A stretch of 20,913 nucleotides of DNA from Chloroflexota bacterium. Its GTDB lineage: Bacteria > Chloroflexota > Dehalococcoidia > Lucifugimonadales > VGZR01. The position numbers and the translations under genes were made by a program. The notes below the pieces were generated by a model. The model ran no database searches. It was not told where the DNA came from and saw nothing but the letters and a program-made list of their open reading frames with translations. Of this stretch, positions 7,718-14,443 are shown in pieces (positions within the stretch are counted from its first letter, which is position 1; each line of letters opens with the position of its first letter). The stretch is taken from positions 1 to 20,913 of the forward strand of contig JAQBWG010000008.1 of the NCBI GenBank assembly GCA_027625225.1, written 5' to 3'.

Positions 7718-8647
7718 CTAGAAGACGGCTACCGGGTTTACGGCACTGCCCGTCCCGCCCTCCAGAAATAGCGGATTGACGGTCACCATGAACTCGTATC
7801 GCCCTTCCTCGACGCAAACCTGCGCCAATCGTTTGAGCGTAGGGTTGTCCAGCATCGCAACGCCGAATGCGAAGATGATGGCATGCACGGTAAAGCCCAG
7901 GCCATATTCATTCGGTGCGAGGTCTTCCATGTCTCCGCTGAATACCGCGATATCGTTCTCACGCACGAAAGGCAAACACGACGCATGCATGCCCGGATAG
8001 GGCGATGGAGCAGCGTACATGCCGTTGTTGGTCTTCTCATACTCTTCGCGTCCGCAATACACGAACACAGCATCGCCAGGCTGGATTGTCACGCCTTGCC
8101 TCTTCGCTGCATCTTCTAATTCCCAACCGTGTACAGGGGAATCGAGGTCTACATGAGACGTACCGCGTAGCTTGGGGATATCCAAAAGTACGCCGCGTGT
8201 GAGAATGCCGTCCCTCCACGCATCAACGGTCCCGTATTTGCCTCCGTCGAACGTAAGATTCTCATCGGGATTGGTTCCATCCCACGACCCGTTTTTATCC
8301 CAAACGTGGCAGAGGGCATCGATGTGGGTAACAGTAAACCCGTGGCAGAAAATGCCCTGATAGTCCAGCGCCGCACCGGAGCCATCCAGCCAGGGCATTC
8401 GTTTCATATAGAACTGAACCGGTTGCGAGTTCTCCAGAGTGGGCGTAACCGGCAGAGGGAGGCTTAGAGACACTGTACGTCCCTTCTTTACCAGTTTGGT
8501 CGCCTCAAGTCGTTTTTTAGCCGTGATAAGGTTGATAGTGCCCGCGCCGCCTTTATTCCCCCATCGACCCCAGTTACTACGTTCCTTGAGGTACCCTTCG
8601 ATTTCCTCCCTGGTAGGGACTCGCCGAGATTTCACTGCATCTAACAT
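7718..8647 (-). CDS. Cyclase-family metal-dependent hydrolase (kynurenine formamidase-like fold)
   Basis: This 309-residue protein belongs to the cyclase family (Pfam Cyclase, PF04199), which includes bacterial kynurenine formamidase and isatin hydrolase. The metal-binding HxDxxxH motif is seen in THIDALCHVW (His108, Asp110, His114). A later part with GDAVFVYCGR (191-200) and PSPYPGMH (215-221) fits the rest of the fold. At about 300 residues it is longer than KynB (about 210), with extra N-terminal sequence, as in the larger, poorly characterised members. The substrate is unknown; an amide or lactam hydrolysis is the likely reaction. An upstream in-frame ATG at 8665 would put the perfect ribosome site inside the coding region, so 8647 is preferred. 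A decayed paralog lies 33 bases upstream on the same strand. Confidence 0.88.
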   Translation of the reverse strand: MLDAVKSRRVPTREEIEGYLKERSNWGRWGNKGGAGTINLITAKKRLEATKLVKKGRTVSLSLPLPVTPTLENSQPVQFYMKRMPWLDGSGAALDYQGIFCHGFTVTHIDALCHVWDKNGSWDGTNPDENLTFDGGKYGTVDAWRDGILTRGVLLDIPKLRGTSHVDLDSPVHGWELEDAAKRQGVTIQPGDAVFVYCGREEYEKTNNGMYAAPSPYPGMHASCLPFVRENDIAVFSGDMEDLAPNEYGLGFTVHAIIFAFGVAMLDNPTLKRLAQVCVEEGRYEFMVTVNPLFLEGGTGSAVNPVAVF

Positions 8648-8655
8648 GGCTTCTA

Positions 8656-8662
8656 CCCTCCT
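8656..8662 (-). promoter_or_regulatory. Shine-Dalgarno site deciding the cyclase start
   Basis: On the minus strand AGGAGGG (8662 down to 8656) lies 8 bases before the ATG at 8647. Its near-perfect match and spacing argue that the ATG at 8665, which lies just before it, is not the start. Confidence 0.75.
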
Positions 8663-8680
8663 CATACTATGCGTTGGTGG

Positions 8681-8860
8681 CTAAAAAATCGCGATAGGAT
8701 TGGCGGACGCCCTCGTGTTGCCTTTGACTACTAACAGTGCAACCGCGATAAGGTTTACTGCTCCGGCAGTACCTGTATCACCCCAACTCCTATGTTTGAG
8801 CAGATACGATTCGACATCCGTGCGGGAAGGGGAACGGCGCTCGAGATTGGCTAGCTTCAT
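8681..8860 (-). pseudogene. Internally deleted remnant of a second cyclase-family gene
   Basis: A 59-residue open frame joins the two ends of a cyclase paralog. Residues 1-40 match the N-terminus of the neighbouring cyclase: RRSPSRTDVESYL against RRVPTREEIEGYL, then SWG, AGAVNLI against AGTINLI. Residues 41-59 match its extreme C-terminus: NPIAIF against NPVAVF, with a Gly-x-Thr before it. About 250 central residues are missing, including the HxDxxxH metal site, so it cannot be a working hydrolase. The join is in frame and the stop codon sits at the homologous position. The frame is open back to an ATG at 8935, but only the part from 8860 is homologous. Whether the short peptide is still made is unknown; a weak GGTGA lies before the ATG at 8860. 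Confidence 0.75.
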
Positions 8861-9003
8861 CTGGTCACCGTAATCAAAAGTAAACGTCCTTTGAGACGTG
8901 GGGAGACTGTATATCTCGGCACCTTTGAATGTCAAACGAAATAAACTTCATCCATGTAATTACGTGAAACACGAAGCGGCGCATGAAGTAGGGTTTCCTG
9001 AGA

Positions 9004-9033
9004 TTGTTCCGTGTTTTGCCAGCGTGCTATAAT
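9004..9033 (+). promoter_or_regulatory. Strong sigma-70-type promoter of the rpsF operon
   Basis: TTGTTC at 9004-9009 and a consensus TATAAT at 9028-9033 are spaced by 18 bases. A TG at 9025-9026 makes an extended -10 (TGCTATAAT). The rpsF start follows about 40 bases later, which suits a ribosomal-protein operon. Confidence 0.7.
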
Positions 9034-9073
9034 CTCTGGGTTGTCCCATTTCATATGAGGTTGTAAACATACT

Positions 9074-9373
9074 GTGGTTTCCGAACGCGTCCGAGAATAC
9101 GAACTGGTAATGATTATTCGACCTGAGGCTACCGAAGAAGAGGTTCTCGCGAACTTGGAAAAGGTCTCCAAGTTCATCACCGATCGTGGCGGAGAAGTCT
9201 CTGAGACCAAGAATTGGGGTCTCAGGCAATTCGCATATCCGATTGAAAAGCGGCGAGAAGGAACCTACATATCTGCGAAATTCAACTTGGATGCGCAAGG
9301 CGCTTTGGAAATGGGTAAGACGTTAACCGCCTCTGAAGAGATACTGCGCCATCTGGTGACCAAGGTAGAGTAG
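9074..9373 (+). CDS. rpsF: Small ribosomal subunit protein bS6
   Basis: This 99-residue protein is bS6, which sits on the platform of the 30S subunit with bS18. The family pattern is clear: REYELVMIIRPEATEEEV at the start, NWGLRQFAYPIEKRREGTY in the centre (NWG-x-R-x-x-AYPI-x-K signature), and an ILRHLVTK end. The length is normal. The start is a GTG at 9074; a TGAGGT stretch 12 bases upstream is the only visible ribosome site, at a rather long distance. It is the first gene of rpsF-ssb-rpsR, a very common bacterial order, 35 bases ahead of ssb. Confidence 0.95.
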   Translation: MVSERVREYELVMIIRPEATEEEVLANLEKVSKFITDRGGEVSETKNWGLRQFAYPIEKRREGTYISAKFNLDAQGALEMGKTLTASEEILRHLVTKVE

Positions 9374-9408
9374 CTTCACGAAAATAAGAATGGCATAGGA
9401 GACAGGCG

Positions 9409-9834
9409 TTGGCCGCTGGTCTGAACAAAATCATGGTGATAGGGAATGTAGGCACAGACCCAGAGATGAGGTATACGCCTAACGGAAATCCCGTTACTTC
9501 CTTTCGCATGGCTGTAAACAGGACTTACACTCCATCAGGGGGTGAACGGCAAGAAGAAACCGAATGGTTCACTATCAACGCATGGAACCAGCTTGCCGAG
9601 CAATGCAATCAATATCTAACTAAAGGCAGACGAGTCTACGTCGAAGGAAGACTTCGTAGTAGTACATGGACGGGTAATGACGGGCAACCAAGATTCCGCA
9701 ACGAAATTGTTGCCAATCAAGTCTTGTTCCTTGATCGTGGGCCGGACTCTGGACAGGACGAATTTGGCGGGCCGCCACCTCAAGCCAGTAGTGGCGAAGG
9801 TGAAATTTCAGACGCAGACGACTTACCCTGGTAG
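9409..9834 (+). CDS. ssb: Single-stranded DNA-binding protein
   Basis: This 141-residue SSB coats single-stranded DNA in replication and repair. The OB-fold covers about 1-110: NKIMVIGNVGTDPEMRYTPNG at the start, TEWFTINAWNQLAEQC in the middle, and VYVEGRL afterwards. A short Gly/Pro/Ser-rich linker leads to the acidic tip DADDLPW. The tip ends in Pro-Trp instead of the common Pro-Phe that docks into partner proteins. The start is TTG at 9409, supported by AGGAG at 9397-9401, 7 bases upstream; no ATG lies nearby at a homologous place. The gene sits between rpsF and rpsR, as usual. Confidence 0.95.
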   Translation: MAAGLNKIMVIGNVGTDPEMRYTPNGNPVTSFRMAVNRTYTPSGGERQEETEWFTINAWNQLAEQCNQYLTKGRRVYVEGRLRSSTWTGNDGQPRFRNEIVANQVLFLDRGPDSGQDEFGGPPPQASSGEGEISDADDLPW

Positions 9835-9863
9835 AGAATCACGAGGAGAAACGAAGAAAAGGC

Positions 9864-10247
9864 ATGACGACTGAAAACAAAGAAACGACGGCTCAAGCAA
9901 GGCCAAGAGAGGCAGCCCCACAGGGACAAAGGGGAACTGCCCCTCAGCGATCCGATGGCCCTCCGGGCCGTGGAGGATTCCGAAGGGGCGGTGGTGGTAG
10001 GCCGCGCTACTTTGCACGTCGCAAAGTGTGTAACTTCTGTGTAGGCCACGTCAAGCGGATAGATTATAAAGAGCCTGCATTATTGCGAAATTACACCTCC
10101 GATCGTTCAAAGATTGAAACTCGCAGGAAAACAGGAACGTGCGCAAAACATCAGCGCGCTCTTGCGCAGGCAATAAAGAGAGCACGTTTCTTGGCACTCT
10201 TGCCGGCGAGTCCGACACACTTCACCAGTGCCAGGCAATCACGGTAA
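9864..10247 (+). CDS. rpsR: Small ribosomal subunit protein bS18, with long Arg/Gly-rich N-terminal extension
   Basis: The core of bS18 lies at about 50-114: RRKVCNFCVGHVKRIDYKE, then LLRNYTSDRSKI and RRKTGTCAKHQRALAQAIKRAR. It keeps the zinc-binding type, with Cys56, Cys59, Cys93 and His96 as likely ligands. Ahead of it is an unusual extension of about 48 residues, rich in Gly, Arg, Pro and Gln, including RGGFRRGGGGRPR. About 13 extra residues follow the usual ALLP ending. At 127 residues it is much longer than the typical 70-90. The ATG at 9864 has GAGGAG about 15 bases upstream and AAAAGG directly before it, so a shorter start cannot be fully excluded, but no good one is seen. A terminator follows at 10264-10298. 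No rplI gene follows, although it often does in other bacteria. Confidence 0.93.
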   Translation: MTTENKETTAQARPREAAPQGQRGTAPQRSDGPPGRGGFRRGGGGRPRYFARRKVCNFCVGHVKRIDYKEPALLRNYTSDRSKIETRRKTGTCAKHQRALAQAIKRARFLALLPASPTHFTSARQSR

Positions 10248-10263
10248 TACGTTAAGATTACTG

Positions 10264-10298
10264 AGACCTTCGGTAACATATCGAAGGTCTTTGTATTT
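10264..10298 (+). terminator. Intrinsic terminator after rpsR
   Basis: A perfect 9-bp stem, AGACCTTCG (10264-10272) with CGAAGGTCT (10282-10290), encloses a 9-base loop and is followed by TTGTATTT. It lies 16 bases after the rpsR stop and before the PPIase gene. Confidence 0.75.
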
Positions 10299-10336
10299 CT
10301 CCAAATAAGAAAGGCCGAGTCGGCCAGATAGGTTGC

Positions 10337-10344
10337 GGGGGAAG
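10337..10344 (+). promoter_or_regulatory. Shine-Dalgarno-like site deciding the PPIase start
   Basis: GGGGGAAG lies 6 bases before the GTG at 10351 and inside the reading frame that would begin at TTG 10333. This favours the GTG. Confidence 0.5.
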
Positions 10345-10350
10345 AAGTTC

Positions 10351-11478
10351 GTGGCAAACGACAAAGGAAGACGTAAGCCTCCAAGCCAAAAAGAAACAGT
10401 AAGCGACCGGCGTCATAGAGCCGTTCGGAACCGTTTTACTAAAGCCCGCCAACGTGCTATTTGGCTCGTCGTGGGCATAGCGGTACTCATTGTTGCCGGT
10501 GTACTTGTTGCCGGATATGTAGTCCAATTTGTCTTACCTCCTCGTGAAGTCATTATCAGGGTTGACGACGTTGAATATACTCGCGGCGATTTAGTCAAAA
10601 CACTGCGTGTCACCCAGCGCAGCGCCAGCTTCTTCGGAGTGGACTTCGCAGCAAGCACCGAAATATTTGAATCGCTACAAGCCATGATTGAAAATGAAAT
10701 CATGGCTCAAGAAGCTGCCCAATACGGCATTACTGTTACACAAGAGGAGATTGACCTTCAGGTTGAATTCTCATTCTTGACTGGAGAAATAACCGGCCTC
10801 GGCGGTGAACAAGCTCTCCGCGATTACAACGAACGCTACAAGCAGTACCTGAATTCGGTTGGACTAAGCGAAGAAGAACACCGAGCTCTCATCAGACGAT
10901 CGGTTTTGAGAGCCAAGTTCAGAGAATTTATTGGAGAGCAAATACCCAGCGTCGCTCCGCAGGTACATGTTCACCAAATCGTTATGGATGTAGGCGACGA
11001 AATTGAAATCATGAAAACCAAAGCCGAAGACGCCCTTCGTGGTTTGGCGACACCCCAGGAAAGAGCACTGGCTTTTAAAGAGATCGTACGCGAGTTTTCT
11101 CGGGACAATCCTGAAATAGTGAGACTGGGTGGAGATAGGGGTTGGCTGCCAAGGGGTACGGGGTTCCAATACGAAAACACCCTATTCAACCTGCCGGTTG
11201 GAGTCTTGAGCGATTTAATCGTAGATACTGAGAATCCTCGAAATGTGATTTTCTTCATGGTTTCTGAAGTTGCCCAGGCTAGACAGCTGGACTCCGAAGA
11301 TCGTGAACAGCTGAAAACGTTTGCACTCCAAGACTGGATTAACGAACAAAGGTCTAACCACGAAGTTTTTGCCAACTTCAACTCTGAAGTATATGACTGG
11401 ATTGTCGGACAATTGCGAGTTACTGGAGTTCCAACCCCCACGCCTACTCAGCCGTTGTTCCAACTTCCAGGCAACTAG
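10351..11478 (+). CDS. Membrane-anchored SurA/PrsA-like peptidyl-prolyl isomerase
   Basis: This 375-residue protein begins with a basic cytoplasmic tail (1-36) and one transmembrane helix (about 37-62), so the rest lies outside the cytoplasmic membrane. Residues about 70-200 look like a SurA-type N-terminal chaperone domain. Residues about 203-310 look like a parvulin rotamase, with VHVHQIVM at the first strand and GGDRGWLPRG at 260-269, equivalent to the GGDLGW motif. The role is folding of secreted proteins. A Pro/Thr-rich tail (TPTPTQP) ends the protein. The first strand keeps one His of the usual RHIL pattern, so catalytic activity is uncertain. It follows the ribosomal operon but has a terminator in front, so it is probably transcribed separately; I see no clear promoter. 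The start is GTG. Confidence 0.85.
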   Translation: MANDKGRRKPPSQKETVSDRRHRAVRNRFTKARQRAIWLVVGIAVLIVAGVLVAGYVVQFVLPPREVIIRVDDVEYTRGDLVKTLRVTQRSASFFGVDFAASTEIFESLQAMIENEIMAQEAAQYGITVTQEEIDLQVEFSFLTGEITGLGGEQALRDYNERYKQYLNSVGLSEEEHRALIRRSVLRAKFREFIGEQIPSVAPQVHVHQIVMDVGDEIEIMKTKAEDALRGLATPQERALAFKEIVREFSRDNPEIVRLGGDRGWLPRGTGFQYENTLFNLPVGVLSDLIVDTENPRNVIFFMVSEVAQARQLDSEDREQLKTFALQDWINEQRSNHEVFANFNSEVYDWIVGQLRVTGVPTPTPTQPLFQLPGN

Positions 11479-11543
11479 CAGCCGCGCCGCATGTATGCGC
11501 AAACTTCCTATTCCGTGAAAATAACTTGGTCACCCTTACCAGT

Positions 11544-11891
11544 ATGAAAAAAGTAAAGTTCTTTCATTGGAAGAAATGCAGTACCTGCCGGAACGCAAAG
11601 GCTGTTCTAGTAGATATGGGTGTTGAGTTAGAAGAGCGGGACTTTTTCCAGTTACCTTTGAGTAAAGAGGAACTTCTTGATATTTTGGTCGGCCGGTCGG
11701 CCGGAGACATATTCTCGTGGAACAGTCCTTCGTTTAAGAAGTTAGGCTTAGCGAGAGAAAACCTCTCCGATGGTGACCTTATCGAGATGATGCTGAATGA
11801 GCCGAGGTTTATCCGTAGACCCTTGATAACAGTGGGTAATCAATTGGTAGTTGGCCTGAATAAAGATGGATTGACGAAACTCCTCGCATAA
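11544..11891 (+). CDS. ArsC/Spx-family thioredoxin-fold protein
   Basis: This 115-residue protein is of the ArsC/Spx/YffB type. It has an N-terminal CSTC redox pair (Cys12, Cys15) followed by RNAKAVL, an ERDFF strand, an FSWNSPSFKKLGL segment, and EPRFIRRPLI (87-95), where Arg91-Arg92 match the conserved Arg pair of the family. Members include arsenate reductases and the transcription regulator Spx, but most, such as YffB, have no settled function. No arsenic genes are near, so I do not call it arsC. The ATG at 11544 fits the family start. A TTG at 11526 would add six residues. No good ribosome site is seen. A bidirectional terminator follows. Confidence 0.85.
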   Translation: MKKVKFFHWKKCSTCRNAKAVLVDMGVELEERDFFQLPLSKEELLDILVGRSAGDIFSWNSPSFKKLGLARENLSDGDLIEMMLNEPRFIRRPLITVGNQLVVGLNKDGLTKLLA

Positions 11892-11910
11892 CCGCAGCGT
11901 ATCTTCAAAC

Positions 11911-11946
11911 ATGAAAAGGCCCCTGCACCTGCAGGGGCCTTTTCAT
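11911..11946. terminator. Bidirectional intrinsic terminator
   Basis: Arms 11911-11927 (ATGAAAAGGCCCCTGCA) and 11930-11946 are perfect 17-bp complements, with an A-run on one side and a T-run on the other. It lies between two convergent genes (stops at 11891 and 11971) and can end transcription from both sides. Confidence 0.9.
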
Positions 11947-11970
11947 TACTCGTCTATTTCTTTAGTGGTT

Positions 11971-12540
11971 TTAAGACTTGGAGGCAGTCTTGCTGGTCTC
12001 AAGCCCCAGAGAGTCGATACCTCTCCGTACCTGACCTAGCAATTGCGACAACCGCTCTTCAAGACCGAATAGCACCTCGCGGGCGTACTGGTCTGCTCCG
12101 GCACGTCGTGACACCGCCTCGGCGTCCACGGCGTCGTTCGCACGATTTGACCGGCGTTGTGCCTCTTGCACAACTTCATTCGCCTGCTGCAACGCATGGT
12201 CCGTGATTTCGCGGGCCTTTGCCTCTGCAGCCTTGATGATTTCAGTCTCGTCCACCTTTGAAGCGTAGACTTTGTTGGCATTTTCCGTGATGCTTTTGGC
12301 CTCAGCCTGCGCCCCTTCCTTGATTCTCTTGGCTTCCATCATTGCCAGATTGATGAGGCTGTCCTTTTGCTTCAAAGTTTCATGCGCCTCTTTTACACTG
12401 GCGGGCACGGCATCCTTCAAGGAAGCGGAGATATCTGACAGCTTGTCAATATCTACCATGACCTTGCGGCGCATGCCTGGCACACGGGTTCCCGACTCGG
12501 CCAGGGACTCCAACTCATTAACGATTTCCGAAACGTTCAT
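11971..12540 (-). CDS. SepIVA/DivIVA-like coiled-coil protein
   Basis: This 189-residue protein is soluble, mostly helical and highly charged. After an N-terminal region with a VPGMRRKVMVDIDKLSDI segment, residues about 60-140 form a long coiled coil of Ala/Glu/Lys heptads (for example EAKRIKEGAQAEAKSITENA). The end has GADQYAREVLFGLEERLSQL followed by LGQVRRGIDSL. From memory, this order (a short head, a SLKDAVP-like turn, a coiled coil, and a Tyr-x-x-x-x-L-x-x-Leu-Glu end) resembles actinobacterial SepIVA, a DivIVA-like septum protein. It is the last gene of rsmD-coaD-this gene; a neighbour like this next to coaD is also known to me from Actinobacteria. A cell-division or growth role is inferred only. 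A good site, AAGGAGAG, lies just before the ATG. Confidence 0.7.
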   Translation of the reverse strand: MNVSEIVNELESLAESGTRVPGMRRKVMVDIDKLSDISASLKDAVPASVKEAHETLKQKDSLINLAMMEAKRIKEGAQAEAKSITENANKVYASKVDETEIIKAAEAKAREITDHALQQANEVVQEAQRRSNRANDAVDAEAVSRRAGADQYAREVLFGLEERLSQLLGQVRRGIDSLGLETSKTASKS

Positions 12541-12568
12541 AGCACTCTCCTTTTCTCCTCCTCCAGAT

Positions 12569-13054
12569 TTACTGGAGAGACTTAACCTTTGCCTTTATTG
12601 CCGACGCGACGTGTTTTGATACAAGGCCTGCCACATCGCCCCCAAGCTTCGCCACCTCTTTGATACGGCTGGAATGGATGAACTGATGCTCTAACGCGCT
12701 CATCATGCAAACAACATCAATGTCCGGCGCCAGCTTTCGCCACATATGTGCCATTTCGAACTCCACTTCAAAGTCCGATCCGGCCCTGAGCCCCCGAAGA
12801 ATGAACTCGGCTTTGCACGTACGGGCAAAATCTACTGCGAGCCCGGTAAAGGTTCGCACCTCCACGTTTGGTACATGCTTAATGCCTTCTTTGAACATCT
12901 CTACGCGCTCATCCGTCGAAAACATAAGATTCTTGGGCGGGGAGTCGTACACACCGACAATGATGGTGTCGAAGAGGCGCGAAGCCCGTTCTGTAACGTC
13001 CAGATGCCCGTTATGCACGGGGTCGAATGAACCTGGATACACAGCTTTAGCCAT
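12569..13054 (-). CDS. coaD: Phosphopantetheine adenylyltransferase
   Basis: This 161-residue enzyme adds AMP from ATP to 4'-phosphopantetheine, giving dephospho-CoA, the fourth step of CoA synthesis. The nucleotidyltransferase motif GSFDPVHNGH is at 8-17 with His14 and His17. LRGLRAGSDFEVE (about 86-98) matches the family's RGLR loop, and FIHSSRIKEVA (125-135) is the variant of the ISSSLVKE signature. The length is typical. The gene overlaps the end of rsmD by 8 bases and is 28 bases before the coiled-coil gene, so translation is probably coupled in one operon. Confidence 0.96.
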   Translation of the reverse strand: MAKAVYPGSFDPVHNGHLDVTERASRLFDTIIVGVYDSPPKNLMFSTDERVEMFKEGIKHVPNVEVRTFTGLAVDFARTCKAEFILRGLRAGSDFEVEFEMAHMWRKLAPDIDVVCMMSALEHQFIHSSRIKEVAKLGGDVAGLVSKHVASAIKAKVKSLQ

Positions 13055-13607
13055 CGTTTTTACCCATGCGGAAGAATGTCACGGCAGTGTCGCCGTATGT
13101 CCGTCGGGACTCCACCTTCAACCGGCCATAGCTATCCCGTAACTCGGTCTTGTTTCTGTGCTCAGCTACAACCCTGGCTCCGGACTTCAACAAATCTGCA
13201 TACCCGAATCGCCCAAGAAATTCATCCCACGGGTCCTGGTCATAGGGAGGATCGGCGAATACGACATCGTATCCTCCCTGTAACCGGTCGAACGACCGCT
13301 CTACTTTCCCTTTGTATACCCGTGCCTGCTTGTTCATATCCATGTCTTTCAGCGTCTGCCGTATATCTCGACAGCGACGCTCATCCGCCTCGATAAAATC
13401 CACCCAACTCGCCCCTCGTCTGAGGGCCTCGATGCCCAGAGCACCTGTGCCTGCATACGCATCCAGCACCCTGCTCCCTGCCAGATCCGGCCCCAGGATG
13501 GAAAAGATTGCTGCTCGCACCTTCCCCGTCGTGGGCCTGAGGCCGGATCCCCTCACAGCCTTTTCCCTGTGCCCTTTATCCTTACCGCCAAATATCCGTG
13601 TATTCAT
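13047..13607 (-). CDS. rsmD: 16S rRNA (guanine(966)-N2)-methyltransferase
   Basis: This 186-residue protein methylates G966 of 16S rRNA. It shows RPTTGKVRAAIFSIL near the start (24-38), the SAM loop VLDAYAGTGALGIEALRRGA (47-66) and the base-flipping motif DPPY (119-122), in the order expected for RsmD. The length fits. It is the first gene of the minus-strand operon with coaD and overlaps it by 8 bases. The divergent greA lies across 334 bases, where its promoter must be; I could not pick a convincing one for this strand. Confidence 0.94.
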   Translation of the reverse strand: MNTRIFGGKDKGHREKAVRGSGLRPTTGKVRAAIFSILGPDLAGSRVLDAYAGTGALGIEALRRGASWVDFIEADERRCRDIRQTLKDMDMNKQARVYKGKVERSFDRLQGGYDVVFADPPYDQDPWDEFLGRFGYADLLKSGARVVAEHRNKTELRDSYGRLKVESRRTYGDTAVTFFRMGKNDG

Positions 13608-13941
13608 GAAATTAAGGACTCACCGGGATTACTTAACAGGTACCGTCACAATTCCCGGTTCTTCAAGGACACCGCAATCCCAATCCATGTATTGTTCGAA
13701 GGATATGGTAGCAGCGAAGGCTCTATTCCCCAAGCTATTTTCGGCATAGTTTTATACAAAGTTTAATATATCCACCAATGTTAGGTGCCGTCTTTTTGTC
13801 TTGCCAAAATCAAAATCGTCCGGTGTAACGTCGGGGTTCTCGTTTACACGAAGGTGTCTATGGACTACAATATGCCGAGGCTGAGGCAGCAGGTGCGGAG
13901 TGCGACCACTGCTCAGCTTTTTGCTTATATGGGAACCTTCA
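13608..13941. other. Intergenic region between rsmD and greA
   Basis: These 334 bases hold the greA promoter at 13843-13871 and divergent regulation for rsmD. A 7-bp inverted repeat (ACCGGGA at 13622-13628 with TCCCGGT at 13653-13659) has a long 24-base spacer and is probably chance. Short open frames exist on both strands (minus 13752-13952 and plus up to 13766), but none has a ribosome site or family I recognise. I see no tRNA or riboswitch fold here. Confidence 0.6.
13843..13871 (+). promoter_or_regulatory. Sigma-70-type promoter of greA-lysS
   Basis: TTTACA (13843-13848) and TACAAT (13866-13871) are spaced by exactly 17 bases, a good match to the vegetative consensus. The greA ATG lies about 70 bases downstream, giving a leader of about 60 bases. 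Confidence 0.65.
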
Positions 13942-14424
13942 ATGACTAGCAAACAAGCTCACAAAGCCAACTTCCTCACCCAAAAGGGCTTGGAACATCT
14001 GGAGCAAGAACTTCACGAACTGAAGTACGTTCGCAGGCCGGATATCGCCGAACGCATCGGTGGCGCCAGCCAGACCGGTGGAACTGATGACAATGCTGAG
14101 TACGAAGGCGCAAAAGATGAGCAAGCCTTCATTGAGGGACGTATTCGCGAACTGGAAAACATCCTGTCAGATGCTGTCGTCGCTCCAAAAAATGGAGGAC
14201 CGAAAGGTATCGTCACCATTGGCTCGAACGTTACCGTCACCGCTGACGACGGTGCAAAGCGCAAATACGTCGTCGTGGGTAGCGCGGAGGCCGCGCCGCT
14301 CGAAGGCCGGATATCCAACGAATCCCCGGTGGGCCAGGCGTTGATGGGAAAAAAAGTCGGCGATAAGTTCGAAGTGAAGACCCCCTCCGGCACCCACCTC
14401 TACACAATCACTAGGGTCGCATAG
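13942..14424 (+). CDS. greA: Transcription elongation factor GreA
   Basis: This 160-residue factor enters the RNA polymerase channel and triggers cleavage of backtracked RNA. The N-terminal coiled-coil hairpin (about 10-80) contains RRPDIAERI and NAEYEGAKDEQAFIEGRI; the C-terminal FKBP-like domain has the NESPVGQALMGKKVGD signature. By eye alignment with E. coli GreA, the tip reads GGTDDNAEY where E. coli has GDLKENAEY. The usual catalytic Asp41 is replaced by Gly47, and acids lie at 49 and 50. The ATG at 13942 gives the typical length. A GTG at 13900 would add 14 unlikely residues. The gene is 19 bases ahead of lysS and probably forms an operon with it. Confidence 0.93.
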   Translation: MTSKQAHKANFLTQKGLEHLEQELHELKYVRRPDIAERIGGASQTGGTDDNAEYEGAKDEQAFIEGRIRELENILSDAVVAPKNGGPKGIVTIGSNVTVTADDGAKRKYVVVGSAEAAPLEGRISNESPVGQALMGKKVGDKFEVKTPSGTHLYTITRVA

Positions 14425-14443
14425 CGGACCGCGTATACACATC

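Noticed and set aside
11544..11891. Naming the gene arsC
   Set aside because: The fold and Cys/Arg residues fit a broad family, and no arsenic transport or regulator gene is nearby.
13608..13941. Small coding frames or an RNA gene upstream of greA
   Set aside because: Several short frames exist on both strands but none has a ribosome site or known family, and I could not fold a tRNA or a known riboswitch.
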